From Oscillospiraceae bacterium (GTDB lineage: Bacteria > Bacillota > Clostridia > Oscillospirales > UBA644), in contig CACZQB010000056.1 in the NCBI GenBank assembly GCA_902783255.1, positions 1-64,000 on the forward strand: DNA of 64,000 bases, read 5' to 3'. The position numbers were made by a program, and so were the translations under genes. Of this stretch, positions 54,470 to 63,549 are shown piece after piece; the first letter of the stretch is position 1, and every line of letters begins with the position of its first letter. A model generated the notes under the pieces. It made no database searches, was not told where the DNA came from, and saw nothing but the letters and a program-made list of their open reading frames with translations.

Positions 54470-54498
54470 ATTATAGCACAGTTTTTCTTTAATTACAA
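54470..54498 (-). promoter_or_regulatory. Promoter for the AEC/tsaE/tsaB run, close to the start codon
   Basis: On the reverse strand TTGTAA (54498-54493) and TATAAT (54475-54470) are 17 bases apart. The predicted start site nearly coincides with the AEC ATG. Confidence 0.65.
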
Positions 54499-54529
54499 GT
54501 CCCGATGATAATTTAATTAAAAAAAGATA

Positions 54530-54558
54530 TTGTTTTTTTATATTTTATGTGTTATAAT
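54530..54558 (+). promoter_or_regulatory. Probable promoter for the VanY-like gene
   Basis: TTGTTT (54530-54535) and TATAAT (54553-54558) are 17 bases apart. It diverges from the AEC promoter. Confidence 0.65.
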
Positions 54559-54598
54559 TATTCATCAAACACACAAAAACAGATATTCAGAGGCACTT

Positions 54599-55693
54599 AT
54601 GGAATCACGGTATTTATACAGACGCAACCGTCTCGCCAAAAAAAGAAGAAGAAAACGTATTATCCGAAAAGCAGTTACAGCCGCAATAAGCATACTTATC
54701 GTTGCTGCGATCATCGCCCTGGCGGTCTGGATAATTTCGGCGTTTACAAAAAAAAACAAACCTGAAAACAATAACGAAAAACCTGCTCTTGCCGAACAGA
54801 CAGAAACGCAGAAAACGGAGACAGAACCTGAAAAACCCGTTGTTGAAGAAGAGGAGGCTCCTCCCGTCGAACCGGAACCGGAAATACAGATAAAAACCGA
54901 AACGGTCACTCTTACCGAAGACGACATACACAAGGGCATCCTTATACTTGTAAACAGAGATCATCCGTTTTCTTTTACCGCAGATTATGAAATGACAGAT
55001 CTTTTCACATTCAAATCATCCGCATACAAATTCCGTGATACGGGGATGATGTTTGCACCGTTTGCGGGCGAAAAACTCAACGAAATGCTTGTTGATTTTC
55101 ACAATAAAACCGGAAATCACATAATAAACATAATCAGCGCATTCAGAGATATAGAAACTCAGCAGAGAATATACGACTCAAAGCTGAAATATTATAACGG
55201 AGATGTTGCCGTAACTGAAAAATGGGTCGCTCTGCCCGGTTCGAGCGAACATCATACAGGGCTTGCCGTCGACCTGGGCATTTATACGGACGACGGCGAC
55301 AGCTTTGATTACGACGGCACCGGCGAATATGCATGGATCAACGAAAATTGCTGGAAATACGGATTTATAGTCAGATACGACTCTTCAAAAACCGATATAA
55401 CGGGCATAGCATACGAGCCGTGGCATTTCAGGTATCTCGGTCTTCCTCATTCCGAGATTATTTCGGGCACAACTTTCTGCTACGAAGAATATACCGAATA
55501 CCTAAAAACGTTCCCTCAGAACGGCGACCATCTTTTCTTTACTTCATATACCGGCGAGCGATATGAGATATTCTATGTGCCTTCTCAGGGCGCGGAAACA
55601 AAAGTCGAGCTTCCCGAAAACTCCGATTATTTCATATCGGGCAACAACGCAGACGGATTTATAGTAACGGTGACTCTTCATGATAATCCGTAA
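54599..55693 (+). CDS. VanY-like D-alanyl-D-alanine carboxypeptidase (M15)
   Basis: A 364-residue zinc peptidase trimming the wall peptide's terminal D-Ala. It has a short basic cytoplasmic stretch, one membrane segment (24-48), a Glu/Pro-rich spacer (about 53-100), then the M15 domain. Zinc ligands are in SEHHTGLAVD (His218, Asp225) and EPWH (His276), with Glu273 as catalytic base. The ATG at 54599 is chosen because AGAGG lies five bases upstream. It overlaps the GNAT gene by 14 bases. Confidence 0.9.
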   Translation: MESRYLYRRNRLAKKRRRKRIIRKAVTAAISILIVAAIIALAVWIISAFTKKNKPENNNEKPALAEQTETQKTETEPEKPVVEEEEAPPVEPEPEIQIKTETVTLTEDDIHKGILILVNRDHPFSFTADYEMTDLFTFKSSAYKFRDTGMMFAPFAGEKLNEMLVDFHNKTGNHIINIISAFRDIETQQRIYDSKLKYYNGDVAVTEKWVALPGSSEHHTGLAVDLGIYTDDGDSFDYDGTGEYAWINENCWKYGFIVRYDSSKTDITGIAYEPWHFRYLGLPHSEIISGTTFCYEEYTEYLKTFPQNGDHLFFTSYTGERYEIFYVPSQGAETKVELPENSDYFISGNNADGFIVTVTLHDNP

Positions 55694-56186
55694 AGGCGAA
55701 ATGCGGGATATTCCCGAAATAATGAATATAATAAACAGCGCTAAAAAGTTTTTCCGCGAAAACGGTATAGATCAGTGGCAAAACGGTGTTCCGAACGAAG
55801 AAACGATAGTGAACGACATAAAAAACGGCGAAAACTACATTGTTGAAGATGACGGCGCAGTTGTTGCCACTGCAATGATATCTCTTCGCGGAGAGCCGAC
55901 TTACCGCCGTATTTACTCGGGGAAATGGCTTTGCAGCGGAAAATACGGAGTTATTCACAGAGTTGCCGTTCTTCCCCGGCAAAAAAGGAGCGGACTTGCC
56001 TCGATGCTTGTGGAAAAAGCGAAAAAAATCACTTTGGACGCCGGGTACGCATCTCTCAGAATAGACACTCACGAAAATAATCTCCCCATGAGAAAGATGA
56101 TAGAAAAAAACGGTTTTGTTTTTTGCGGCACCGTATTTCTTGCCGACGGCTCTCCGAGAAGAGCGTATGAAATAATACTTGAATAA
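55680..56186 (+). CDS. GNAT family N-acetyltransferase
   Basis: A 168-residue acetyl-CoA-dependent transferase. The core has VHRVAVLPRQKRSGLASMLVEKAK, where RQKRSG is the acetyl-CoA pyrophosphate loop, and later SLRIDTHENNLPMRKMIEKNGF. The substrate is unknown. It overlaps the VanY-like gene by 14 bases, so they are translated together. A promoter for the next operon follows at 56214. Confidence 0.87.
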   Translation: MIIRKGEMRDIPEIMNIINSAKKFFRENGIDQWQNGVPNEETIVNDIKNGENYIVEDDGAVVATAMISLRGEPTYRRIYSGKWLCSGKYGVIHRVAVLPRQKRSGLASMLVEKAKKITLDAGYASLRIDTHENNLPMRKMIEKNGFVFCGTVFLADGSPRRAYEIILE

Positions 56187-56213
56187 AAAAACGGTTGTCC
56201 GCATAAAAAAAGG

Positions 56214-56242
56214 TTGACATGCGGGCAACTTTGGTTTATAAT
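56214..56242 (+). promoter_or_regulatory. Sigma-A promoter for the CBM9/transglutaminase operon
   Basis: TTGACA (56214-56219) and TATAAT (56237-56242) are perfect, 17 bases apart, with AGGAG before the first start codon. Confidence 0.85.
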
Positions 56243-56281
56243 ATAATTAATTAATACTTAATATAGACAGGAGAAAAGAAA

Positions 56282-57325
56282 ATGTACAAATATATGGCTG
56301 ATATTCCGGAAAAATGCCTCGAATTCAAACCGAGATCATACGTCTGCAAACGTGCTCTCCTTCCTCCGCAGATAGACGGCAGACTTGACAAGCCGTTCTG
56401 GGATGCGGCAGAGTGGAGCGAAGAGTTTGAAGATATCGAGTGGAACTCCGTTCGTCCCGCACCGTATCACAGAACACGCATGAAAATGCTCTGGGACGAT
56501 GAAGCGCTTTATATCGGCGCATACCTCGAAGAAGATAAGATATGGGGAACGCTTACCGAGCGCGACTGCGTAATTTTCAACGATAACGATTTTGAGATAT
56601 TTATCGATCCCGACAGCGATACGCACGCGTATTTTGAGTTTGAAATGAATGCACTCAACACGATCTGGGATCTTCTTCTCGTAAAACCTTACAGAGATGA
56701 GAGAAACAAGGTCTTCAACGGTCTTGATATCCACGGTATAAAAACTGCTGTTCACATAGACGGCGTTATAAACGACCCGACAAAAATTTCCGAAAACAAG
56801 GGCTGGTCTGTTGAGGTCATGATGCCATGGACAACCCTTAAAGAGGGCAACGGCAACAAGATCCCCGTTCCCGGCGATTACTGGCGCATAGATTTTTCGC
56901 GTGTTGAATGGAGAACGGAAGTAAGAGACGGCAAATATGCCAAAGTGATCAATCCCGAAACCGGTATACGTTATCCCGAAGATAACTGGATATGGTCTCC
57001 GATAGGTCTTGTAAATATGCATATGCCCGAACTCTGGGGATTTTTGTGGTTTACAGACGGCAGCGTTGACGAAAGCAAATTCGTTATCCCCAAAAACGAA
57101 TACCTGAAATGGGAACTGCGCAAATTATATTATATGGAAAGAAATTATTTTAAAAAGCACGGTAAATTCTGCAGCGATTTCAGAGAACTCTGCGGCGATG
57201 AAACACCTGCGATAGATCCTGTTATCGAAACGACCTCAAACACATACGAGGCGCATATCCCCGCGGCTGACGGCGGAAGAGTATATATCCGTCACGACGG
57301 TCTTGTATATGTTTCCGAAAAATAA
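56282..57325 (+). CDS. CBM9-like carbohydrate-binding family protein
   Basis: A 347-residue protein with a CBM9/DOMON-like domain: PPQIDGRLDKPFWDAAEWSEEF, RTRMKMLWDDEALYIGAYLEE and NDFEIFIDPD are typical, with GWSVEVMMPW later. Such domains bind sugars or metals at the cell surface in other bacteria, but here there is no signal peptide, so the site of action is unclear. It is first in the operon. AGGAG precedes the ATG at 56282. Confidence 0.75.
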   Translation: MYKYMADIPEKCLEFKPRSYVCKRALLPPQIDGRLDKPFWDAAEWSEEFEDIEWNSVRPAPYHRTRMKMLWDDEALYIGAYLEEDKIWGTLTERDCVIFNDNDFEIFIDPDSDTHAYFEFEMNALNTIWDLLLVKPYRDERNKVFNGLDIHGIKTAVHIDGVINDPTKISENKGWSVEVMMPWTTLKEGNGNKIPVPGDYWRIDFSRVEWRTEVRDGKYAKVINPETGIRYPEDNWIWSPIGLVNMHMPELWGFLWFTDGSVDESKFVIPKNEYLKWELRKLYYMERNYFKKHGKFCSDFRELCGDETPAIDPVIETTSNTYEAHIPAADGGRVYIRHDGLVYVSEK

Positions 57326-57359
57326 ACCATCTTTACGATTTATACGGAAGGAATAAAAA

Positions 57360-59930
57360 ATGATTACTTTTACCGATGAACAAAAAAAACGGATAGACGA
57401 CGCCTATGCCGTTGCCGAAAAATATGCCGGCGGCAGAAGATACGATATCTGTGAAGATCTCGGACGCTGTGAAAACGAAACGGAAGAATATTGCTTCAAA
57501 TTTCTCGTTGCATATCTGCCGATGACGGATATCACCAACTGGACAGGCGAACTTTTTTACAACCATGCCCACACATGTCTAAAAAACTACGAGAAGGTTT
57601 CGTGGAAAGATCAGATAGACACCGAAACATTTCTCAATTTCGTTCTGATGATGCGTGTAAACAACGAAAACCTCGAACATTACAACGAGATCATTTTCAA
57701 TGAGGTCTGGCCGAGGATCAAAGATCTTTCTATAGGCGACGCCGCTCTTGAGATAAACCTCTGGTGTTTTGAAAAAGCCACGTATGCGTCAACAGATATA
57801 AGGACCGTTTCTCCTCTTACAATGATGCGCAACACAAACGGAAGATGCGGTGAGGAGTCAACATTCCTCACATCCGCGCTCCGTTCATGCTGTATCCCCG
57901 CAAGACAGTGCTACACTCCGCGCTGGGCAGCATCAGAGAGCAATCATGCTTGGGTAGAAGTTCTTGTAAACGGCAAGTGGTGCTATATAGGCGCATGCGA
58001 GCCCGATCCGTTTTTGAACAGCGGCTGGTTCCGTATGCCTGCATCAAGAGCAATGCTTACAAATACGCGTGTCTTTTCAGGATTTTTACCCGCCGATGCC
58101 AAATTTGTTTCCACTTCCGAGAAAATAAAAGAGCTCAACACCCTTGATATTTACGCAGATACGCGCGATATCACCTGCACCGTTCTTGAAAACGGTGCGC
58201 CGAAAAAGGGCGTCAGAGTCGAAATGGCGCTTATTAATTTCGGCGAGCTTTTCGATTTTTCGGACAGTCTTACGGACGACAAAGGCAAAACGTATTTCCG
58301 CACAGGTTACGGTGATCTGTTTATTACCGCCACAAAGGACGATAAGATTCTTTACGGCAAAATAGACGTCAGAGAGACCGATAACGTTACTCTTTACTGG
58401 GAAAACGCAGCTTATTTCGAAGGACTTCCCGCGGAATTTGATTTTGACATCATTCCTCCCGCACAAAAAGAGCTTCCCGAAATAAAACGTCCCGACAACG
58501 CAAAAGAAATCGCCGCAGCGTTTTCCGTCCGTCAGAAGAATGCGGAAAAAATACGCATAGATTATAAAAATACGTTTTTCAACGAAAACAGCGATTCTTA
58601 TCTTTTCAAAAAATATCCCGAATATGCTTCCGATATAAAGCAGTTCCTTATTGACGCGCAGGGTAATGCGGCAAAGATCGAGGCTTTTATAGACGATCCC
58701 GCAAATATCGCCGATAAGTGCGCATTCCTGAAATCACTCAGCCGCAAGGACTTCGGCGACTGCGATAATATCGTGCTCGAAAAACAATTTGCGCATCAGA
58801 TAAGATATGCCGAATGTTTTGCCGATAACAGACTCACTTTTGAAAGATACGTTCTTGCCGTTCGCATAGCAAACGAATGGCTCTCCGCGTGGGGCGCTCC
58901 GATAGACGCGTTTTTTGACGACAGTCAAAAGGCTGAGTTCAGGGCAGATCCTTCAAAAGTTCATATATACGTCGAGAATGAGATCGAAGACAGCCGTGAT
59001 TACGACTATGAATCGCTTGTAGCTTTACCGTATAATCTTCTTCTTACAAAACGCGGTTCTCAGTTCTCAAAATCCGTCCTTGAAACCGCGATCTGCCGAA
59101 GCCTCGGCATTCCCGCAAGAACGTCGTTTACAGGCGAGGTAGAATACTGGAAAGACGGAGAATGGTTCAGCATGCGCGGAGTTGCCATTAGTGCGGAGAG
59201 ATCCGCAACTCTCATTCCCGTATTCACCGGCGTTGAAGAAGGACACAGAAACGCAAATCTCGAGCGTTACGAAAACGGTGAATTTATACCTGTTCCTCTA
59301 TACAGACGCAGAAGAAACAACGATGAATCGGTTGCAGAAGAGGGAGTGCCTCTTGTTCCCGGCAGATACAGACTGATGACGAACTTCCGTATTAAAAACG
59401 GCGGTATTCAGGCTAAAATGTATCACTTCACGCTTGCAGAAGGCGAGACTCTCAAAGCCGAATTTGCAGTCCGCGGAACGGAACCGGCAGAAAAGGGCGA
59501 AAAGAAAAAGATTTTTGATGCCGAGATCAAAGACATAAACGGAAAAGCTCACAAGCTTTCATCACTTGTAAGCGATAAGGCAGTTTTTGCGTGGCTCGGC
59601 GTTCGTGAAGAGCCTACGGAGCATCTTTTCAACGAAATGCTTTCGGTAACTGAGGCGTACAGACCTGTTTCCGACAAAGTTTATTTCATTGTGAAAAACG
59701 AAGGCGATCTTGCGCATGTTACGCTGAAAAAGCTCCTCGGTATCCTTCCGGATATCAAAATATTCTTCTTTGACGCTGTTTCAGACGAGGTATATGCTTC
59801 TTTGTCAACAAAAGATAAACGTCTCCCTCTCGCTGTGGCAGCGGATAAAGACCTTAACGTTTCGGTAATATCCACCGGCTATAATATCGGCAGCGCAGAA
59901 CAGCTTCTTGCTGCGCTTACCGATAAATAA
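57360..59930 (+). CDS. Large transglutaminase-like domain protein
   Basis: An 856-residue protein. The first transglutaminase-like domain has Cys163 in GRCGEES, His196 in SNHAWVEVL and Asp216 in GACEPDPF, a full triad. Next comes a strand region, then a second transglutaminase-like segment with RSLGIPARTSF. The C-terminus (from about 720) looks thioredoxin- or peroxiredoxin-like (FDAEIKDINGKAHKLSSLV) but lacks the CXXC cysteines. No signal peptide is present. It might act as a protease or transpeptidase on glycoproteins or peptides; the role is unknown. Confidence 0.8.
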   Translation: MITFTDEQKKRIDDAYAVAEKYAGGRRYDICEDLGRCENETEEYCFKFLVAYLPMTDITNWTGELFYNHAHTCLKNYEKVSWKDQIDTETFLNFVLMMRVNNENLEHYNEIIFNEVWPRIKDLSIGDAALEINLWCFEKATYASTDIRTVSPLTMMRNTNGRCGEESTFLTSALRSCCIPARQCYTPRWAASESNHAWVEVLVNGKWCYIGACEPDPFLNSGWFRMPASRAMLTNTRVFSGFLPADAKFVSTSEKIKELNTLDIYADTRDITCTVLENGAPKKGVRVEMALINFGELFDFSDSLTDDKGKTYFRTGYGDLFITATKDDKILYGKIDVRETDNVTLYWENAAYFEGLPAEFDFDIIPPAQKELPEIKRPDNAKEIAAAFSVRQKNAEKIRIDYKNTFFNENSDSYLFKKYPEYASDIKQFLIDAQGNAAKIEAFIDDPANIADKCAFLKSLSRKDFGDCDNIVLEKQFAHQIRYAECFADNRLTFERYVLAVRIANEWLSAWGAPIDAFFDDSQKAEFRADPSKVHIYVENEIEDSRDYDYESLVALPYNLLLTKRGSQFSKSVLETAICRSLGIPARTSFTGEVEYWKDGEWFSMRGVAISAERSATLIPVFTGVEEGHRNANLERYENGEFIPVPLYRRRRNNDESVAEEGVPLVPGRYRLMTNFRIKNGGIQAKMYHFTLAEGETLKAEFAVRGTEPAEKGEKKKIFDAEIKDINGKAHKLSSLVSDKAVFAWLGVREEPTEHLFNEMLSVTEAYRPVSDKVYFIVKNEGDLAHVTLKKLLGILPDIKIFFFDAVSDEVYASLSTKDKRLPLAVAADKDLNVSVISTGYNIGSAEQLLAALTDK

Positions 59931-59962
59931 ATCAACAAAAAAATAAAACAGGAGGTTTAAAA

Positions 59963-60604
59963 ATGGCGGAAAACTTCTCAATAACGATTGCCAGACAGTG
60001 CGGAAGCCACGGCAGATCGGTTGCTAAAAAAATTGCCGAAAAACTCGGTATTGACTATTATGACAGAGAACTGATTTCTCTTGCGGCAAAAAAAAGCGGA
60101 ATGAATCAGAAGATATTCGAAGACTTTGACGAAAAACCGACGAATTCTCTTCTCTATTCACTTGCTATGGGAGCATACGCAATGGACGGTCAGTATGTTT
60201 ACTGGGGTGATTCCGCCGTTCCTCTGTCTGATAAGGTCTACAATATCCAATCAGAGCTTATTCGCAATATCGCCGCAGAAAAATCATGCGTATTTCTCGG
60301 TCGATGCGCGGACTATGCTCTGAGAGACAATTACAGAAGCGTGCATATCATGGTCACCGATCATCTTGAGAACCGTGTTGCGAACTATATGGCGGAAAAC
60401 AACCTTACAGACCGCAAAAAGGCGGAAGATGAAGTGCAGAAAATCGATAAAAAACGCGCAAATTACTACAGTTTTCATACAAACAAAACGTGGAGCAGCG
60501 CAGACAGCTTCGATCTTTGCGTGAGAACGAGCGTTCTGGGTATTGAAGGAACGGCGGATATGATAATTGCCTTTGCCGAAAGAAAACTCGGCAGGCTGAT
60601 CTGA
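59963..60604 (+). CDS. Cytidylate kinase-like family protein
   Basis: A 213-residue protein of the cytidylate-kinase-like family, with ITIARQCGSHGRSVAKKIAEKLGIDYYDREL at the start; RQCGSHGR takes the place of a P-loop. Standard CMP kinases have a somewhat different sequence, so the substrate is uncertain. An AGGAGG site is ahead of the ATG. It is third in the operon and adjacent to the small membrane protein gene. Confidence 0.85.
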   Translation: MAENFSITIARQCGSHGRSVAKKIAEKLGIDYYDRELISLAAKKSGMNQKIFEDFDEKPTNSLLYSLAMGAYAMDGQYVYWGDSAVPLSDKVYNIQSELIRNIAAEKSCVFLGRCADYALRDNYRSVHIMVTDHLENRVANYMAENNLTDRKKAEDEVQKIDKKRANYYSFHTNKTWSSADSFDLCVRTSVLGIEGTADMIIAFAERKLGRLI

Positions 60605-60605
60605 A

Positions 60606-61022
60606 ATGAAATGTGTTTTTTCAAACTGCCGCGGCGAAACCGATAAATATGTTGTTCTTGACCGTAAGCAGCCGGACGGCTCTTTCATAAAAGAGACTTT
60701 TGCCGTATGCGACGAATGTGTGAATGTTTATCTGCGCGCACTTTGCGAAAAATACAGATCGCGGCGGATCATCTGCTCAAATATTCTCGGATATTCTCTT
60801 GCCGCGCTTATTCTTCCGGCGCTGATTTTTGAGATCGTCCGTATTCCCGCATATATCCTTTGTCCCGTTATTGCTGCGGTATTTATTCCTCTAATCGTTA
60901 TATTCAGGAAAAAAGAGATAATCTGCGGTAACGATCTTTACGACGCCGATCTCGAAAAATACCGGGTAAAGGCGGCGCTGAGCGCGCTAGAAAACGGAGC
61001 TGAATATAAAACTGCGGATTAA
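60606..61022 (+). CDS. Small cysteine-containing membrane protein, unknown
   Basis: A 138-residue protein with a cysteine-bearing N-terminus (CVFSNCRGETD, then CDECVN), which could bind a metal, and two membrane segments (about 60-75 and 80-98), followed by a soluble tail. I do not recognise a family. It starts one base after the cytidylate-kinase-like gene and ends the operon at the terminator at 61040-61075. Confidence 0.65.
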   Translation: MKCVFSNCRGETDKYVVLDRKQPDGSFIKETFAVCDECVNVYLRALCEKYRSRRIICSNILGYSLAALILPALIFEIVRIPAYILCPVIAAVFIPLIVIFRKKEIICGNDLYDADLEKYRVKAALSALENGAEYKTAD

Positions 61023-61039
61023 AACAAAAATCAACTAAA

Positions 61040-61075
61040 AAAACAGGGAAAACTTTTAAAGCTTTCTCTGTTTTT
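61040..61075. terminator. Bidirectional terminator
   Basis: AAACAG-GAAA pairs with TTTC-CTGTTT around an AT-rich loop, with T tracts on both strands. It separates the forward operon from the reverse rubredoxin gene. Confidence 0.75.
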
Positions 61076-61083
61076 TTTTGTTA

Positions 61084-61245
61084 TTATTCTTTTTCGCTGA
61101 AACTGTCTTTTCCGACGCCGCATACCGGACATTCAAAATCTTCGGGAAGATCTTCGAATTTTGTTCCGGGCGCTATTCCGTTTTCGGGATCGCCCTTCGC
61201 TTCATCGTATTCCCAGCCGCATGCGTCGCAAACATATTTTTTCAT
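61084..61245 (-). CDS. Rubredoxin
   Basis: A 53-residue electron carrier with one iron held by four cysteines: Cys6 and Cys9 (CDACG) and Cys39 and Cys42 (CPVCG), with the [11 protein letters not shown] signature. It would pass electrons to the flavodiiron protein or to peroxide reductases. The ATG at 61245 follows AGGAGG by a good distance. It lies 45 bases after the flavodiiron gene and is probably cotranscribed. Confidence 0.93.
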   Translation of the reverse strand: MKKYVCDACGWEYDEAKGDPENGIAPGTKFEDLPEDFECPVCGVGKDSFSEKE

Positions 61246-61290
61246 TTCATACCTCCTGTATATTCATGCCGTGGCATATGCCTTGGCATA

Positions 61291-63081
61291 TTATTTTATT
61301 TCTTCAAAGTCTGCCGCGCCGTGTTTGCAAAGAGGACATACAAAATCTTCGGGCAGCGTATCTCCGTCGTAAACGTATCCGCATATTTTGCATACAAAGC
61401 CTTTTTTGCCTTCAGTCTGAGGCTTCGGCTTAACGTTGTTCTGATAATACGTATATGTCATTGTTTCCGCATCGTTGATCACTCTTGCCTCAGTTACGGA
61501 ACATATAAACATACCGTGAGTGTCAAGATCGACATATTGTTCAACTTTAAGGGACATGAACGCATTGATGTATTTTCTTAGGAAGATCAGACCGTTATCG
61601 GAACGCAATGGTTCGCAGTCTGCAAATTTGTCGGCGTTTCTGCCGCTTCTGAATCCGAAATTCTCAAATACCGAAAACGGCGCTTCCGTAGAAAGACAGT
61701 TCACGTTCATAACGCCTGTTTGCATGATAACATGATGTGAGTAATTTTGCTTGTTTATCGTTACGGCGATCCTGTTAGGCGTGCTTGTGAGCTGAGAGAC
61801 GGTGTTTACGATAAGTCCATTATCCTTTTTCCCGTCGTTTGAAGTAACGACATAAAGACCGTAACCGATTTTGAAAAGTGCGGTAAGGTCATTTTTGTTT
61901 GCCGTTTCGCTTTGTATCGCAAGATAATCTCTGCAAAGCTCTTTTGCAAGTTCATCGATCTTTTTGTTCGTCATTTCATTGGGAGCTGAGTGGATCGTTA
62001 CCGAATTTTCCGCAAAAGTCAGGTTTTTGCACTGTTCAAGCAGAGCTCGCATCACCTTGCCCGCCATAGGCGCCCATGAGCCGTTTTCGATAAGCGCGAC
62101 TGTCCTGTTTTTGAATCCGCGTTCGGTAAGCCATGAAATAAATTCTCGCATATACGGAAATATTTCAGCATTGTATGTGGTCGTTGCCAGAACGAGTTTG
62201 CCGTATCTGAATGCCTCTGCGACCGCCTTTGCCATATCGCATCTTGCCAGATCAAATACCGAAACAGACGGACACCCGTTTTCCTTCAGCTTTTCGGCGA
62301 GGCGTAAAACAGCTTTTTTGGTGTTGCCGTATACCGATGTATACGCTATTACGATGCCTTCTTTTTCGGGCCGGTATGACGACCATGTATCGTAAAGCCT
62401 GATATATCTTTCTATGTTTTCGGAAAGAACCGGACCATGGAGGGGACATATTGTTTTTATCACAAGCCCGCCTGCTTTTTTCAGCAAAGACTGCACCTGT
62501 GCGCCGTATTTGCCCACTATGCCTATATAATATCTGCATGCTTCGTCATCCCACGGCTCATTTGCGTTAAGATCGCCGAATTTTCCGAATGCGTCTGCGG
62601 AAAAAAGAACTTTATCTGTGCTGTCGTAAGTAAGCATTACCTCAGGCCAGTGGACCATAGGGGCGGTAACAAACGTGAGAGTGTGTTTTCCGAGAGACAA
62701 GGTGTTCATATCGCTTACAACGATCTGTCTGTCTTCAAAATCCGTTCCGAAAAAGTTTTTCATCATTGCAAACGCTTTCGCTGTTGCAACAACAGTTGTT
62801 TTCGGGTAGACTTTCAGAAAATTCTGAATATTTGCAGAGTGGTCAGGTTCCATATGCTGAATTATAAGGTAATCGGGAGCTTTGCCGTCAAGAACAGCCT
62901 GAATATTGTCAAGCCATTCATGCGTGAAGGCTGCGTCAACGGTATCCATTACAGCAGTCTCTTCGTCCAGAATTACATATGAATTATATGATATTCCGTA
63001 GGGAACGGCGTAATGCCCTTCAAAAAGGTCGATTTTTCTGTCGTTAACGCCAACATATTTGATATCGTTTGTGATGTTCAA
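61291..63081 (-). CDS. Flavodiiron protein fused to flavin reductase and rubredoxin modules
   Basis: A 596-residue multi-domain oxygen or NO reductase. The beta-lactamase-like diiron domain has HMEPDH (76-81), His144, Asp163 and His215, a full ligand set. The flavodoxin domain starts near residue 243 (IVIAYTSVYGNTKKA). Then comes a flavin-reductase domain (about 407-555) and a C-terminal rubredoxin (CKICG, CPLC; about 560-596). It joins FprA with the Hrb partner of acetogens in one chain. The start is a TTG after GGAGG. It detoxifies oxygen or NO in the cytoplasm. Confidence 0.93.
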   Translation of the reverse strand: MNITNDIKYVGVNDRKIDLFEGHYAVPYGISYNSYVILDEETAVMDTVDAAFTHEWLDNIQAVLDGKAPDYLIIQHMEPDHSANIQNFLKVYPKTTVVATAKAFAMMKNFFGTDFEDRQIVVSDMNTLSLGKHTLTFVTAPMVHWPEVMLTYDSTDKVLFSADAFGKFGDLNANEPWDDEACRYYIGIVGKYGAQVQSLLKKAGGLVIKTICPLHGPVLSENIERYIRLYDTWSSYRPEKEGIVIAYTSVYGNTKKAVLRLAEKLKENGCPSVSVFDLARCDMAKAVAEAFRYGKLVLATTTYNAEIFPYMREFISWLTERGFKNRTVALIENGSWAPMAGKVMRALLEQCKNLTFAENSVTIHSAPNEMTNKKIDELAKELCRDYLAIQSETANKNDLTALFKIGYGLYVVTSNDGKKDNGLIVNTVSQLTSTPNRIAVTINKQNYSHHVIMQTGVMNVNCLSTEAPFSVFENFGFRSGRNADKFADCEPLRSDNGLIFLRKYINAFMSLKVEQYVDLDTHGMFICSVTEARVINDAETMTYTYYQNNVKPKPQTEGKKGFVCKICGYVYDGDTLPEDFVCPLCKHGAADFEEIK

Positions 63082-63119
63082 TTCAGAATACCTCCGATTT
63101 GGGTAATTATTATCAGAAA

Positions 63120-63164
63120 AAGCGCCCGGAAACTGTGACGCTGCAGCGGCAGGGCTTTCGGGCG
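63120..63164 (-). terminator. Terminator after the small membrane protein gene
   Basis: On the reverse strand CGCCCGAAA and TTTCCGGGCG pair with one bulge, followed by C and T5. It separates the 63175-63441 gene from the flavodiiron gene, which therefore may have its own promoter that I could not identify. Confidence 0.7.
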
Positions 63165-63174
63165 GATCGCGGAT

Positions 63175-63441
63175 TTATTTATCCAGTGTCAGGCGGATTT
63201 TGGGAAGTTCGGGAGTGTTTTCTTCAAGGAAAGCCTTGATCTTATCCGCGTTCTTATAAATAAGATAACCGCATGCCACTGCGGCGCCAATGCAGACAAC
63301 GTTGCGTATCATTTTTCTGCGGCGTTTTTTAAGCTCTTTCTGAACTTTTTCTTCCACGGCGTTTTTTATTGCTTCTTTTACTTTTGTTTTGGTGTTTTCG
63401 CCAAAATTTACAAGTAATTCGTCAATTTTGCTGTTTATCAT
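63175..63441 (-). CDS. Small basic membrane protein, unknown
   Basis: An 88-residue protein. The first part is helical and charged (KVKEAIKNAVEEKVQKELKKRRRK), the middle is one membrane segment (about 46-60, NVVCIGAAVACGYLIY), and the end is short. I know no family. AAAGGAG precedes the ATG at 63441, and the promoter at 63488-63516 is strong. A terminator follows, so it appears monocistronic. Confidence 0.75.
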   Translation of the reverse strand: MINSKIDELLVNFGENTKTKVKEAIKNAVEEKVQKELKKRRRKMIRNVVCIGAAVACGYLIYKNADKIKAFLEENTPELPKIRLTLDK

Positions 63442-63487
63442 AATGTACTCCTTTGTGTGAGGGGTTTGTCAGTTTATTTACATTATA

Positions 63488-63516
63488 ATTATATCTATAA
63501 TCTGCCGCCTTGTCAA
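63488..63516 (-). promoter_or_regulatory. Sigma-A promoter for the small membrane protein gene
   Basis: On the reverse strand TTGACA (63516-63511) and TATAAT (63493-63488) are perfect, 17 bases apart. Confidence 0.85.
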
Positions 63517-63549
63517 GAGGAAAGAACAAACTTTAAAAAGTTGGCACAA

